Positions 1-8,708 are shown, counted from the stretch's first letter. The stretch is 64,000 bases of DNA from Flavobacterium chungbukense (GCF_020805785.1 NZ_JAJGZV010000002.1:744001-808000), one strand, 5' to 3'. The notes: a model not told the origin generated them from the letters alone. Numbers and translations: made by a program.

Positions 1-1204
1 AACGATGTTTTATAATTGAACTAAATACTAAAACCAATCCCAAAACTAAAAACAAACTAAACATCAAAATACTTTGAAAATATCCTGGAATACTTCCTTC
101 TCCAAAAAAGAAGAACCAGCCTTGAAGAAACAACAAAAGTTCCGTCAAAATATATCCTAAAATAAAACACTTCAATCCTATTTTTAATGTTTTAGAATTC
201 GCAGAAAGCATTTTATTCTGAAGCATAATTCCAAACAAAAATCCAGTTATAATTCCCAAAGTCGTTAAATGAATAAATCCAATTACAAAATTTCGAATTT
301 GATGGGAAACAACTGCTAAATTTGGAAAAATAGTCAATAATTGAATTCCAACTTTCAAAAACAAAGAAGATAATGCCAAACCGTAAACTATTTTAGTAGT
401 TTCATTTAATGTTTTTTTGAAATCAACAATTTGAGATTTTAGCATTTTATAGAAATAAATAAAAGCTCCTAATTGCATTAAAACGCCCAAACCATTGATA
501 TAACTCAGAATATCATTTTCGATGAACCAGCGAACTGGAAAACAAACCGTCAGTAAATTAGAAACAACCATTAGAAAGTAAAACTTCTTAAATTTTATTT
601 CATCCATTTTATCTTGAAATTGTTTTAAAAACAATGCTAAAACTGCCAAAATAAACCAGCCATTAAATTGAAAGTGAAGAAAAAATTGAATGGCAATTTG
701 ATAAAATGCACTTTGCTTACCTAACGTACTTACGGCTGGCCCTAAACACCAAACGCCGAAAGTCGATAAAATCATAAACAAAATCGAAACCAATAAAAGT
801 CTTTGTGAAAGTGATTTATCTTTAGAACAATCTTTCCAAACCAAACGGCAAAAAAAATAACTCAATACAATATGCAGAGTCGAAAAAATAATCGAAAACA
901 AAGCATAACCTTGAATAGGAAAAGCAACCATCATTCCGACAACTGAAAATTCAGTCAGCCAAAATAAACGGTTATAAATTGGTTTCTGACTTTTCTCTTT
1001 CGGAATAAAAAAATGAACAATCAAAACAATAACAATCATATAAACCCAGCCCAACATGGCAACGTGCGAATGTGCATGAAGTAGAAAGCTGTAATTTAAA
1101 AAATCGATTGGAAAGAGATACATAAAACGCATTAACAATCCAAAAACACAGGCAATCAGAAAATTAAAAAAACAGCAAAGTATCCAAGTTTTTTGAGAAT
1201 TCAT
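1..1204 (-). CDS. Partial polytopic membrane protein, heme-copper oxidase subunit I-like
   Basis: An open frame starts at an ATG at 1204 and runs off the left edge with no stop, giving about 401 residues. I translated it by hand. It is strongly hydrophobic with about ten likely membrane segments. A His-rich motif, LHAHSHVAMLGW, lies near residue 50, and a second one, HFQFNGWF, lies in the middle. Such paired histidine motifs in helices resemble small heme-copper-oxidase subunit I-like proteins of Bacteroidota, but no full set of heme and copper ligands can be confirmed because the gene is cut. It follows the NO reductase and Ric genes on the same strand but is separated from ric by a terminator, so it probably has its own promoter. 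A role in NO or respiratory metabolism is inference from the neighbours. Confidence 0.75.
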   Translation of the reverse strand, partial: MNSQKTWILCCFFNFLIACVFGLLMRFMYLFPIDFLNYSFLLHAHSHVAMLGWVYMIVIVLIVHFFIPKEKSQKPIYNRLFWLTEFSVVGMMVAFPIQGYALFSIIFSTLHIVLSYFFCRLVWKDCSKDKSLSQRLLLVSILFMILSTFGVWCLGPAVSTLGKQSAFYQIAIQFFLHFQFNGWFILAVLALFLKQFQDKMDEIKFKKFYFLMVVSNLLTVCFPVRWFIENDILSYINGLGVLMQLGAFIYFYKMLKSQIVDFKKTLNETTKIVYGLALSSLFLKVGIQLLTIFPNLAVVSHQIRNFVIGFIHLTTLGIITGFLFGIMLQNKMLSANSKTLKIGLKCFILGYILTELLLFLQGWFFFFGEGSIPGYFQSILMFSLFLVLGLVLVFSSIIKHR

Positions 1205-1238
1205 TTTAGAAATATTTTTTAAACTTATAAAAATTATT

Positions 1239-1305
1239 AAACCATGTAAGTAATATAAGAAATTATAAGCTTGGCTAAAATGAACTTATATCACTTATAT
1301 GGTTT
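1239..1305. repeat. Imperfect inverted repeat, 21-bp arms
   Basis: Arms at 1239-1259 and 1285-1305 are inverted copies with 19 of 21 positions matching, around a 25-base centre. The arms begin and end in AAACCAT / ATGGTTT. The element lies between the ric terminator and the start of the partial membrane protein gene. It has no U-tract, so it is not an ordinary terminator. It resembles dispersed intergenic palindromes of flavobacteria, but it could also be a regulatory site for the gene starting at 1204. Confidence 0.6.
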
Positions 1306-1317
1306 AAAACATTTCTT

Positions 1318-1363
1318 AAAAATAAAACACCGATAATTATCATGTTTAGAGATTTTATCGGTG
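1318..1363 (-). terminator. Rho-independent terminator after ric
   Basis: A perfect 9-bp stem (CACCGATAA at 1328-1336 with TTATCGGTG at 1355-1363) is followed in the leftward direction by a T-rich run. It sits 25 bases past the ric stop codon and marks the end of the norB-ric transcript. Confidence 0.75.
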
Positions 1364-1388
1364 CTTTTCGAACTATTAAAATTAACCT

Positions 1389-2120
1389 TTATTCTACTTC
1401 AACAAAGTCTTTTTCTAAAACAACTGCTTTTGGAAATAAGATATTGTTTTCCAAATGAATGTGTTTGTGTAAATCTTCTTCAAATTCTCTCAGCATAGCA
1501 AAAGTTACTCTGTAAGTCGTACAAGCGTCTGCTGGCGGAGTGTAATTATTAGTCAATTCGGCAATTGCTCTAAAACGCTCACCTTCGTTATCGTGTTCGT
1601 GCATCATCATTGCAATCGGATTGGAAACAGTTCCGAAAGAAGGCTGATGCAAAATCCCGTCAGATTCTTTTGTTTTCACCATTCTTTTTACAAATGGAAA
1701 CAAAATCAATTCTTCCTTTTTCATATGTTGCGATAACTCACCAGCGCATCCAATAAACAATTCATTAATTTTGAATAATTCAGGATGATTAGCTCCATGC
1801 ACTTTGCACAATTTATCTAAAAACGGAAGCAAAACGCTTGTTTTTTCTTCCACATAACGGTGGTGGGTTTTCTCAATATAATCTGCCAATAAATCCAATG
1901 GCCAAGAATTGAAATCGATACTTCCATTTTTTTCTGATTGTGCCACTTGCAGTACATTTTCTAATAAAGCATCGGCATCAATGTTTTGCTTTTCACAAAC
2001 TTCATTTACCGTTCGGTTTCCTTTACAGCAAAAATCTATTCTATATTTTGAAAAAACTGCAGCTGTTCTAAAATCCTCAGCTACGAAAGATCCTATTGTT
2101 TTGTTTTTTAAATTTTCCAT
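1389..2120 (-). CDS. ric: Iron-sulfur cluster repair di-iron protein (Ric/ScdA/YtfE family)
   Basis: The 243-residue protein has the two-part layout of the family. An N-terminal ScdA_N (DUF542) segment carries the Asp-Phe-Cys-Cys motif near residue 30. A hemerythrin-like helical bundle follows, with His and Glu ligands spread over HHRYVEE, SQHMKKEE, MMHEHDNEGE and LHKHIHLENN. Such proteins repair iron-sulfur clusters damaged by nitric oxide and act in the cytoplasm. The frame also allows a start at 2129 (residues MIIMEN), but the ATG at 2120 giving MENLKNK is the more usual choice. It follows norB closely on the same strand and probably shares its transcript, which fits a joint response to NO. 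Confidence 0.93.
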   Translation of the reverse strand: MENLKNKTIGSFVAEDFRTAAVFSKYRIDFCCKGNRTVNEVCEKQNIDADALLENVLQVAQSEKNGSIDFNSWPLDLLADYIEKTHHRYVEEKTSVLLPFLDKLCKVHGANHPELFKINELFIGCAGELSQHMKKEELILFPFVKRMVKTKESDGILHQPSFGTVSNPIAMMMHEHDNEGERFRAIAELTNNYTPPADACTTYRVTFAMLREFEEDLHKHIHLENNILFPKAVVLEKDFVEVE

Positions 2121-2142
2121 GATAATCAATTTTAAATATGTT

Positions 2143-4377
2143 TTATTTTTTGTTTTTTAATGTCAGTTCAAATACAAACCAAGCCATTGTAATAAATCCG
2201 ATTCCGAAGATTGAATCTCCAATCGCACGAAGCCATTTTAGCGTAATCATTTCTGGCTGCTGCATTAATTCTGATGAACGAGCATACCACATTCCGTGAT
2301 TGATGCTTTCAATTGCCTGCCAAACTCCTATTGGAAGTAAACTCAGAATTGCCATCAGAAATAAACCTATGTTTAATGACCAAAAAGTAATTTTAAGCAG
2401 TTTGTTATTCCAACTTACATTTCTATATAAACTTCTCAATACAAATAATACCAAACCAATTCCTAACATTCCATACACGCCAAACAATGCAGTGTGTCCG
2501 TGTAAAGGTGTCGTATTTAATCCCTGAACATAATAAAGAGCAATCGGAGGATTGATGATAAATCCGAAGATTCCTGCTCCAAGGAAATTCCAAAACGCTA
2601 CAGAAATCATGAAGTAAATTGGCCATTTGTAATCGGCAATCCATTGTGTTGATTTTGAGATTTTATAGTTTTGATATGCTTCAAACCCGATTAAAGTTAA
2701 AGGCACAACTTCTAAGGCACTGAATGTTGCTCCTAAAGCCATAATAGCCGTTGGCGTTCCTGAGAAATATAAGTGATGAAATGTTCCTAAAATTCCTCCC
2801 GACATGAAAATAATTGTCGCAAAAAGAACATTTAGCGTTGCGGTTTTTGTTTTTAATAATCCCAAACGAACAAATAAAAATGCAATTACAACGGTTGCAA
2901 ATACTTCAAAAAATCCTTCAACCCAAAGGTGAACTACCCACCATCTCCAATATTCTGCAATTGCAAGATTGGTTTGTCTTCCCCACATTAATCCTGCGCC
3001 GTAAAACATTGCAATTGCTGTACAAGAAACTAAGAACAAAATGATTAGGTTTTTCTCTTCTGTTTTTTTCTTTAAAACGGGAAGTAACGGACGAATCATC
3101 AAAGCTAGCCATAAGAAAAGTCCAACTAAAAGGAAAATCTGCCAGAAACGACCTAAATCAACGTATTCATAACCTTGATGACCAAACCAAAAGTTTTGCA
3201 CTAAATTTAATTTTTGCATTACTCCAAACCATTGTCCTGCCATAGAACCTAATACAATAATCAATAAAGCAACAAACAAGAAGTTAATTCCAAAACATTG
3301 AAATTTAGGATCTTTGCCCGAAACCGCTGGTGCAATGTATAATCCTGTTGCCAGCCAAGCCGTCGCAATCCAAAAAATAGCCAATTGCGTGTGCCATGTA
3401 CGAGTTACAGCATAAGGAAGAATCCGATCAATCGGAATTCCATACAAACCGTTTCCTTCAACACCGTAATGAGCCGTTATGATTCCGAAAACCATTTGCA
3501 AAACCATCAATAAACTGACAATCCAAAAGTATTTAACAACTAAACCCATTGATTTTGTTTTTCCCTGCTTGATAATTGGATCTTCTTTTGGCAGTGGAAA
3601 TTCTTCTTCTTTACCCGATTTTGCATGATAGAAAACCAAAATTCCAACGCTTAAAATCAATAAAATAATACTGACTCCAGACCAAGCTAAAAGTTCTGTA
3701 GTTGCAGTGTTTCCAACCAATTCATCTGATGGCCAGTTGTGTGTATAAGAAATAGTATTATCTGGACGATTTGTAACCGTTGCCCAAGTTGCCCAGAAGA
3801 AAAACGCATTCATTTTATGCATCTTGTCAATATCTTTAATTGAGTTTTTCGGGATCGCGTATTCTTCTCTCAATTTATCGAGCTTAGGATCATTCGTAAA
3901 AAGACCTTTATAATATTCACTTAAATTTTCAATCGCCGCCAAACGGTTTTCAGAAATGGTAAGGATTCTTGTTTCTGAATTATAACGATTGGTTCTCAAA
4001 TCTTTCTGCAATCGAATTTTCAAAGCCGATTGTTTTTCAGCATCTAATTCGTCATACTTTTTATTAAAATCTCTTTGAGCATAAATATTCAATATAAAAA
4101 TAGCCTCTCTATGCAGCCAATCTGCGGTCCAGTCTGGGGCCACGTAGGCGCCGTGTCCCCAGATAGATCCCACTTCCTGGCCTCCTATACTCTGCCAGAT
4201 ATTTTGTCCGTCTTTAATTTCGCTTTCGCTGAAAACAACCTTTCCAGAATCGGTTACAATTTCTTTTGGAACTGGCGGTGCCTGCTGATAGATTTCATAA
4301 CCATAATAACCAAGCACGGCAAATGAAATACTCATTACCAATGCAAATACTATCCATAATTTTTTTTCTCTTTTCAT
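2143..4377 (-). CDS. norB: Quinol-dependent nitric-oxide reductase (qNOR)
   Basis: The 744-residue inner-membrane enzyme reduces two NO to N2O with electrons from quinol. The N-terminus has one membrane anchor and the qNOR periplasmic segment (GQNIWQSIGGQEVGSIWGHG and following). A subunit-I-type core of about a dozen helices follows. Heme and non-heme iron ligands are visible as His in RTWHTQ, His and Glu in VVHLWVEGFFEV, the His pair in GTFHHLYFSG and His in LHGHTALFG. Its length is typical for single-chain qNOR. A TTG at 4401 would add eight residues, but that codon abuts the palindromic operator at 4404-4421, so the ATG at 4377 (MKREKKLW) is the better start. The gene is likely repressed by the NsrR-like protein encoded at 5021-5470. 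Confidence 0.96.
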   Translation of the reverse strand: MKREKKLWIVFALVMSISFAVLGYYGYEIYQQAPPVPKEIVTDSGKVVFSESEIKDGQNIWQSIGGQEVGSIWGHGAYVAPDWTADWLHREAIFILNIYAQRDFNKKYDELDAEKQSALKIRLQKDLRTNRYNSETRILTISENRLAAIENLSEYYKGLFTNDPKLDKLREEYAIPKNSIKDIDKMHKMNAFFFWATWATVTNRPDNTISYTHNWPSDELVGNTATTELLAWSGVSIILLILSVGILVFYHAKSGKEEEFPLPKEDPIIKQGKTKSMGLVVKYFWIVSLLMVLQMVFGIITAHYGVEGNGLYGIPIDRILPYAVTRTWHTQLAIFWIATAWLATGLYIAPAVSGKDPKFQCFGINFLFVALLIIVLGSMAGQWFGVMQKLNLVQNFWFGHQGYEYVDLGRFWQIFLLVGLFLWLALMIRPLLPVLKKKTEEKNLIILFLVSCTAIAMFYGAGLMWGRQTNLAIAEYWRWWVVHLWVEGFFEVFATVVIAFLFVRLGLLKTKTATLNVLFATIIFMSGGILGTFHHLYFSGTPTAIMALGATFSALEVVPLTLIGFEAYQNYKISKSTQWIADYKWPIYFMISVAFWNFLGAGIFGFIINPPIALYYVQGLNTTPLHGHTALFGVYGMLGIGLVLFVLRSLYRNVSWNNKLLKITFWSLNIGLFLMAILSLLPIGVWQAIESINHGMWYARSSELMQQPEMITLKWLRAIGDSIFGIGFITMAWFVFELTLKNKK

Positions 4378-4403
4378 TTTTCTTGGGGGAAAATTTATCA
4401 ATA

Positions 4404-4421
4404 AAAGACAAATTTATCTTT
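4404..4421. promoter_or_regulatory. Putative NsrR-type operator and promoter of norB
   Basis: An 18-bp near-perfect palindrome, AAAGACAAATTTATCTTT, lies 27 bases upstream of the norB ATG. The same 18 bases recur at 5516-5533 upstream of the Rrf2 regulator. Read leftward it contains TAAATTTG, which fits the Bacteroidota -7 element TAnnTTTG, so a bound repressor would cover the promoter. Similarity to the NsrR site half AAGATGCATTT is partial. Confidence 0.75.
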
Positions 4422-4429
4422 TATTAGTT

Positions 4430-4464
4430 TTTAAAAAAACTCCAAAGCTTTTAGGATTTGGAGT
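4430..4464 (-). terminator. Rho-independent terminator after azurin
   Basis: The stem ACTCCAAA (4439-4446) pairs with TTTGGAGT (4457-4464). A run of seven T follows in the leftward direction. It lies directly downstream of the azurin stop codon and separates the nsrR-azurin unit from norB. Confidence 0.8.
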
Positions 4465-4473
4465 CTTTGTTAA

Positions 4474-4998
4474 TTACTCAACAATTAAAGTACCTTTCAT
4501 CATAGCCACGTGACCAGGGAAAGAACAAATAAACGGATAAGATCCTTTTTTATCAATTGTAAATTCGATTGTATCTTCTTCTCCACCTCCTAATAATTTA
4601 GTGTGAGCGATAACTGCAGCTTTTTCAGATGCTGGAATATAATCGGTAGCTTTAGCATCATTTGCTTTTAATGCGAAATCTGCTTGGTCTGTTCCTTCTT
4701 GCAAAATCACTAAATTATGTCCCATTGCTTCTTTTGGAATTTTACCAACGTGTTTCAAAGTCAATTTGATTGGTTTTCCGGCAACAGCTCTTAATTCACT
4801 TGTATTGAACTGCATTTGGTCGTTTCCTTCAATAACTAATACATTTTCTTCAGTTGATGTTACTGGCGCTGCTTCTCCTTCTATAGAAGTTTCAGTAGTT
4901 TCTGTTTGATCTGCAGGAGCTGTTTCTTTTTTACCACAAGAAGTAACTGCTAAAAATCCCATCAGGATTAGTACTGAAATTTTGTTTTTTGTATTCAT
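4474..4998 (-). CDS. azu: Azurin, membrane-anchored cupredoxin
   Basis: The 174-residue protein begins with a lipoprotein signal ending in the lipobox TSCG, then an acidic, Thr-rich linker to about residue 50. A single azurin domain follows, ending in GTLIVE. Type-1 copper ligands are visible: His in AMGHN, then Cys, His and Met in CSFPGHVAMM. Azurins carry single electrons in the periplasm, for example to nitrite or NO reductases or cytochrome c peroxidase. Twenty-two bases separate it from the upstream Rrf2 regulator, so the two are probably co-transcribed. The link to NO metabolism rests on this context; qNOR itself takes electrons from quinol, so the partner of this azurin is not known. 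Confidence 0.94.
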   Translation of the reverse strand: MNTKNKISVLILMGFLAVTSCGKKETAPADQTETTETSIEGEAAPVTSTEENVLVIEGNDQMQFNTSELRAVAGKPIKLTLKHVGKIPKEAMGHNLVILQEGTDQADFALKANDAKATDYIPASEKAAVIAHTKLLGGGEEDTIEFTIDKKGSYPFICSFPGHVAMMKGTLIVE

Positions 4999-5020
4999 TT
5001 TTAAAATAATTTATTAAATG

Positions 5021-5470
5021 TTAATCGTTTATATTTAATGTTTTTAAGAAGAAATCGCCTGATTTTACATCTGAAGCCAATTGTTCTAAAGTAGTTTTAG
5101 TAAGCATTTCCAAAAGCAATCCCCTTATTTTTTTAAATTCATGATGTACAGGACAAGGGTGCTGTTCAGAGCATTCTTTCAAACCTATTCCGCAGCCGCT
5201 GTAAATTTTATTTCCATCTATAGCATCTACAATCTGGATTAGTTTTATAGATTTTACAGCTTCATTAGAAACCTCAAAACCTCCGCCAACACCTTTTGCA
5301 GAATGAATGATTCCATTTTTAGTCAAAATCTGCATAATCTTGGCTGTAAAAGGCTCTGGAGAATCTATCTCTTTTGCAACATCTTTTATTCCAACTCTAA
5401 TTCCTTTAGAAGATTTGGTTGCAATAAATATCGAAGCCCTTATTCCGTATTCACACGCTTTTGAAAACAT
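5021..5470 (-). CDS. nsrR: Rrf2-family iron-sulfur regulator, NsrR-like
   Basis: The 149-residue protein has the Rrf2 winged helix at the N-terminus (CEYGIRASIFIA through SAKGVGGGFEVS). It has three cysteines spaced C-x6-C-x5-C in the segment GCGIGLKECSEQHPC, the spacing of NO-sensing NsrR. IscR differs in its ligand set. It is the first gene of a two-gene unit with azurin and faces the norB-ric operon. Its own promoter region and that of norB share an 18-bp palindrome, which argues for autoregulation and repression of NO reductase until NO damages the cluster. The symbol is assigned by family features and context, not by a database match. Confidence 0.85.
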   Translation of the reverse strand: MFSKACEYGIRASIFIATKSSKGIRVGIKDVAKEIDSPEPFTAKIMQILTKNGIIHSAKGVGGGFEVSNEAVKSIKLIQIVDAIDGNKIYSGCGIGLKECSEQHPCPVHHEFKKIRGLLLEMLTKTTLEQLASDVKSGDFFLKTLNIND

Positions 5471-5492
5471 ATATTGCTTTATTAATTCTTTA

Positions 5493-5533
5493 CAAAGATA
5501 TAGAGATTGAAAATAAAAGACAAATTTATCTTT
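5493..5533 (-). promoter_or_regulatory. Promoter and operator of the NsrR-like gene
   Basis: Reading leftward, TATCTTTG at 5500-5493 matches the -7 consensus TAnnTTTG. The TTTG within the palindrome at 5516-5533 sits about 20 bases further upstream, where a -33 element is expected. The 18-bp palindrome is identical to that upstream of norB. A repressor there would block its own promoter. Confidence 0.72.
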
Positions 5534-5671
5534 AATTAATTTTCAAAAAGAAATTAGTTATTTATAATCAAAATAATTAATGCTCATTTAATCACTTATT
5601 CATCATTCAATTCTTATAAAAACCAATTTTAATTTTAACTTTGAGACTATTTAATTTTTAATATTGAAATA

Positions 5672-6454
5672 ATGCCTTTAAGCAATTCAAAAGATTTAAA
5701 ACTCGCAGTTCTTATTGATGCAGACAATGTGCCCTACAGCAATGTAAAAGGTATGATGGAAGAAATTGCAAAATTTGGAACGCCGACTACGAAAAGGATT
5801 TATGCCGACTGGACAAAACCAAATGCAAATGGCTGGAAAGGCGTTTTATTAGAACATGCTATCACTCCTATTCAACAATATAGTTATACCGTTGGAAAAA
5901 ACTCCTCGGATTCTGCTCTGATTATCGATGCAATGGATTTATTGTATTCTGGAAAATTGGACGGATTCTGTATTGTTTCCAGCGACAGCGATTTTACACG
6001 TCTTGCCATAAGACTTCGTGAATCTGGAATGAAAGTAATTGGAATTGGAGAAAAGAAAACCCCAAATTCGTTTATTGTTGCCTGCGACCGATTTATTTAT
6101 ATTGAAGTTTTGGATGGAGCAACTCAAAAGAAAAAACCAAAAACAGTTGCCGCAGCCGATACCAAAAAACCGATTGAAAAACCTGCTGAAAAAGCACTTC
6201 ATAAAGTTGACAAACAAACTATTGAATTGATTGAAGCTACAATTGAAGACATCGAAGATGATGACGGTTGGGCATTTCTTGGAGATGTCGGCAATTTGAT
6301 TGTAAAGAAAAAACCTGAATTTGATCCTCGAAATTATGGGTATTCTAAACTTACTCCAATGCTGAAATCTTTGACTGATATTTTGGAGATTGATGAAAGA
6401 GAATCGGACAAAAAAGGAATCAAGCACGTTTATGTACGTCTAAGATTCAACTAA
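5672..6454 (+). CDS. NYN-domain protein with OST-HTH/LOTUS C-terminus
   Basis: The protein has 260 residues. Residues 10-145 form a NYN (PIN-like) nuclease domain. Acidic motifs are visible in LIDADNVP, in SSDSALIIDAMDLL and in the typical IVSSDSDFTRLA. A Lys-rich linker leads to a C-terminal OST-HTH/LOTUS domain (about residues 185-258) that probably binds RNA. Proteins with this pair are annotated as LabA-like or NYN ribonuclease candidates; the substrate is unknown. The gene is followed after 37 bases by the glutamate-synthase-like gene on the same strand, possibly co-transcribed. Confidence 0.88.
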   Translation: MPLSNSKDLKLAVLIDADNVPYSNVKGMMEEIAKFGTPTTKRIYADWTKPNANGWKGVLLEHAITPIQQYSYTVGKNSSDSALIIDAMDLLYSGKLDGFCIVSSDSDFTRLAIRLRESGMKVIGIGEKKTPNSFIVACDRFIYIEVLDGATQKKKPKTVAAADTKKPIEKPAEKALHKVDKQTIELIEATIEDIEDDDGWAFLGDVGNLIVKKKPEFDPRNYGYSKLTPMLKSLTDILEIDERESDKKGIKHVYVRLRFN

Positions 6455-6491
6455 TTATCGCATTTATTACCTATTTTAATTTTTTAAAAAC

Positions 6492-8006
6492 ATGAGAAAG
6501 AAATTCTTTATTTACGGATTCTTATTGTTTCTAATTGTTCTTGCAATTTATTATTACACTGGACGAGCTTATCTACTCGTTTTTGCTATCCCAATTTTAT
6601 TGATTGTTGGAGCTTATAATGCTTCGCAAAAGAAACATGCTATTTTACGAAACTTTCCTGTCTTGGGTTATTTCAGATATTTGTTTGAAATGATTGCACC
6701 TGAAATCCAGCAATATTTTATAGAAAGATCTACAGATGGAAAACCTTTTTCTAGAAACCAACGTTCATTGGTATATCAAAGAGCTAAGAACATTGATTCT
6801 AGTACGCCTTTTGGAACTCAATTAAACTTAAATACCGAAAACTATGAAGGAATAAAGCATTCTATTTTTCCAGCAAAAGTAAATGAAGAATTACCTCGCG
6901 TTTTAGTTGGCGGAAAAGATTGCAAACAACCTTATTCTGCTTCACTTTTTAATGTTTCTGCAATGAGTTTTGGTTCGTTGAGCGAACACGCAGTTCGTGC
7001 CATAAATATTGGTGCGAAAAAAGGGAATTTCTACCAAAATACAGGTGAAGGTGGTCTGACTGAATTTCATTTGGCTGGTGGCGGCGACATCACTTGGCAG
7101 ATTGGAACAGGATATTTTGGATGCCGTGACGCAGAGGGAAATTTTAGTCCTGAAAATTTTGCTGAAAAAGCCAATCTTCCGAATGTAAAAATGATTGAAA
7201 TTAAGCTTTCACAAGGTGCAAAACCAGGTCACGGAGGTGTGCTGCCAGCGGCAAAAAACACAGAACAAATTGCTAAAATTAGAGGCGTTCAGCCACACAC
7301 TATGATACTTTCTCCTCCAGGACATCATGCTTTTTCTGATTCCAAAGGTTTAATTCATTTCATAAAACAATTGCGTGACCTATCTAACGGAAAACCAATT
7401 GGTTTTAAATTATGCATTGGAAACACTGCCGAATTTGAAGCCATCTGCCAAGAAATGATTACTGAAGATATCTATCCAGATTTCATTACCATTGACGGTG
7501 CTGAAGGAGGAACTGGAGCTGCACCACTAGAATTTGCTGATGGTGTCGGAATGCCATTTGAACCTGCATTAATTTTCGTCAATAAAACTTTGGTTCGTTT
7601 AGGCATACGTGATAAAATGCGCATTATAGGAAGCGGAAAAATCATTTCTGGCTATTCTATTTTGCATGCAATTGCATTGGGTGCTGATATGTGTAATAGC
7701 GCGCGAGGATTCATGTTTTCTTTGGGCTGTATCCAAGCATTACGTTGCCATAATAACGAATGTCCAACAGGAGTGGCTACTCAAAACAAAATGCTGATGA
7801 AAGGTTTGGTTGTAACAGACAAATCAGATCGTGTATACCATTTTCATAAAAATACACTCCACTCAGCAAATGAACTTTTGGCGGCAGCTGGAAAAAGCAG
7901 TTTTGCAGATGTTGATATTAATATTTTCATGCGTGGTGATGAATTTTCAGATCTATCTGAACAGTATTTTCCAGACAATCTTAAAAACGTTACACAATTC
8001 TCATAA
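6492..8006 (+). CDS. FMN-binding glutamate synthase family protein
   Basis: The 504-residue protein starts with one or two hydrophobic helices (residues 6-45). The FMN-binding TIM-barrel of the glutamate synthase large chain follows. Characteristic segments are SAMSFGSLS, NTGEGGL, KPGHGGVLP, TIDGAEGGTGAAP and the Cys cluster in CIQALRCHNNECPTG, which matches the 3Fe-4S ligand region. It lacks the amidotransferase domain of GltB, so it cannot use glutamine in the usual way. The membrane-anchored stand-alone form is common in bacteria, but its reaction is not established. A bidirectional terminator follows. Confidence 0.9.
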   Translation: MRKKFFIYGFLLFLIVLAIYYYTGRAYLLVFAIPILLIVGAYNASQKKHAILRNFPVLGYFRYLFEMIAPEIQQYFIERSTDGKPFSRNQRSLVYQRAKNIDSSTPFGTQLNLNTENYEGIKHSIFPAKVNEELPRVLVGGKDCKQPYSASLFNVSAMSFGSLSEHAVRAINIGAKKGNFYQNTGEGGLTEFHLAGGGDITWQIGTGYFGCRDAEGNFSPENFAEKANLPNVKMIEIKLSQGAKPGHGGVLPAAKNTEQIAKIRGVQPHTMILSPPGHHAFSDSKGLIHFIKQLRDLSNGKPIGFKLCIGNTAEFEAICQEMITEDIYPDFITIDGAEGGTGAAPLEFADGVGMPFEPALIFVNKTLVRLGIRDKMRIIGSGKIISGYSILHAIALGADMCNSARGFMFSLGCIQALRCHNNECPTGVATQNKMLMKGLVVTDKSDRVYHFHKNTLHSANELLAAAGKSSFADVDINIFMRGDEFSDLSEQYFPDNLKNVTQFS

Positions 8007-8008
8007 AC

Positions 8009-8036
8009 AAAAAAGCCTCTTTATAAAGAGGCTTTT
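8009..8036. terminator. Bidirectional terminator
   Basis: A perfect palindrome, AAAAAGCCTCTTT with its complement around a two-base centre, ends in T-runs on both strands. It lies between two convergent genes (stops at 8006 and 8058) and can serve both. Confidence 0.88.
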
Positions 8037-8057
8037 TCTTTTAAATCTATATTCTAA

Positions 8058-8492
8058 TTACAATTTTGCTGTTTCTTTATTTTGTTCTGCAGCTCCTCCT
8101 TCCAAAACTGCTAATTCTTGCTGATCAACCAATTGCTGCGCTAAAATAGCATTGTTGTAAGCTAGGAAATAAACATCAAACTTTACTCCTTCAGAAATTA
8201 ATGAAGTAGAAATTTGATCGTTTTTAATCATTTCTTTTAATAAATCTGGAAATGACTCTTTGTAGGCTAATTTGTTTGCGTCATTTTCTTCTAAATTTGT
8301 TTCAATTCTAATCTCAATTTTATTGTCATTTAGAAAAGCTTTTGCAGTTGTACTGGTAATTGCATTTCCTTTTATGGAAGAAGAATTATTGTAATTACTT
8401 ACATGTTCCTGAATTTTCTGCTTAGTATTTTTACAGCTGATTAGAAAAAGTGCAAACGCGAAAGCAAATGCGATTTGGGTAATTTTTTTCAT
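8058..8492 (-). CDS. Small hypothetical lipoprotein, paralogue of the one at 8756
   Basis: The protein has 144 residues with a lipoprotein signal ending in LISC (Cys 20). The mature part starts KNTKQKIQEHVSNYN. It is clearly related to the protein encoded at 8756-9160: the signal, the KNTKQK segment, the INDNKIE/LNDNKIE segment with following ETNL, and the LISEGV/LIEEGI segment align. No known domain is recognised. The C-terminal end is longer than in the paralogue, with a tail EQNKETAKL. Both genes point left, but a terminator and 263 bases separate them, so each is probably its own unit. Function unknown; an envelope location is inferred. Confidence 0.75.
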   Translation of the reverse strand: MKKITQIAFAFAFALFLISCKNTKQKIQEHVSNYNNSSSIKGNAITSTTAKAFLNDNKIEIRIETNLEENDANKLAYKESFPDLLKEMIKNDQISTSLISEGVKFDVYFLAYNNAILAQQLVDQQELAVLEGGAAEQNKETAKL

Positions 8493-8675
8493 AAATTATT
8501 GGTTTTATAGTTATTTTTTAACTCAAACATAAATAATTTATAACATAAAAACAACATTAAATCACAAAAAACTACTTTATAATTCTTTGAATACAAATTG
8601 ATTATACAAAAAAGCAGACAATTTTGTAAGAATAAAAAAGTTATTCTTCGACCTAGTTTAATCTATAATCACAAA

Positions 8676-8708
8676 AAAGTCTCTTTAAACAAATTTTAAA
8701 GAGACTTT
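8676..8708 (-). terminator. Strong terminator after the second lipoprotein gene
   Basis: A perfect 14-bp stem (8676-8689 with 8695-8708) has a five-base loop. Six T follow in the leftward direction. It lies 48 bases beyond the stop codon of the gene at 8756-9160. Confidence 0.85.

Noticed and set aside
4399..4401. TTG start of norB at 4401
   Set aside because: It abuts the operator/promoter palindrome, and the ATG at 4377 begins the usual qNOR N-terminus.
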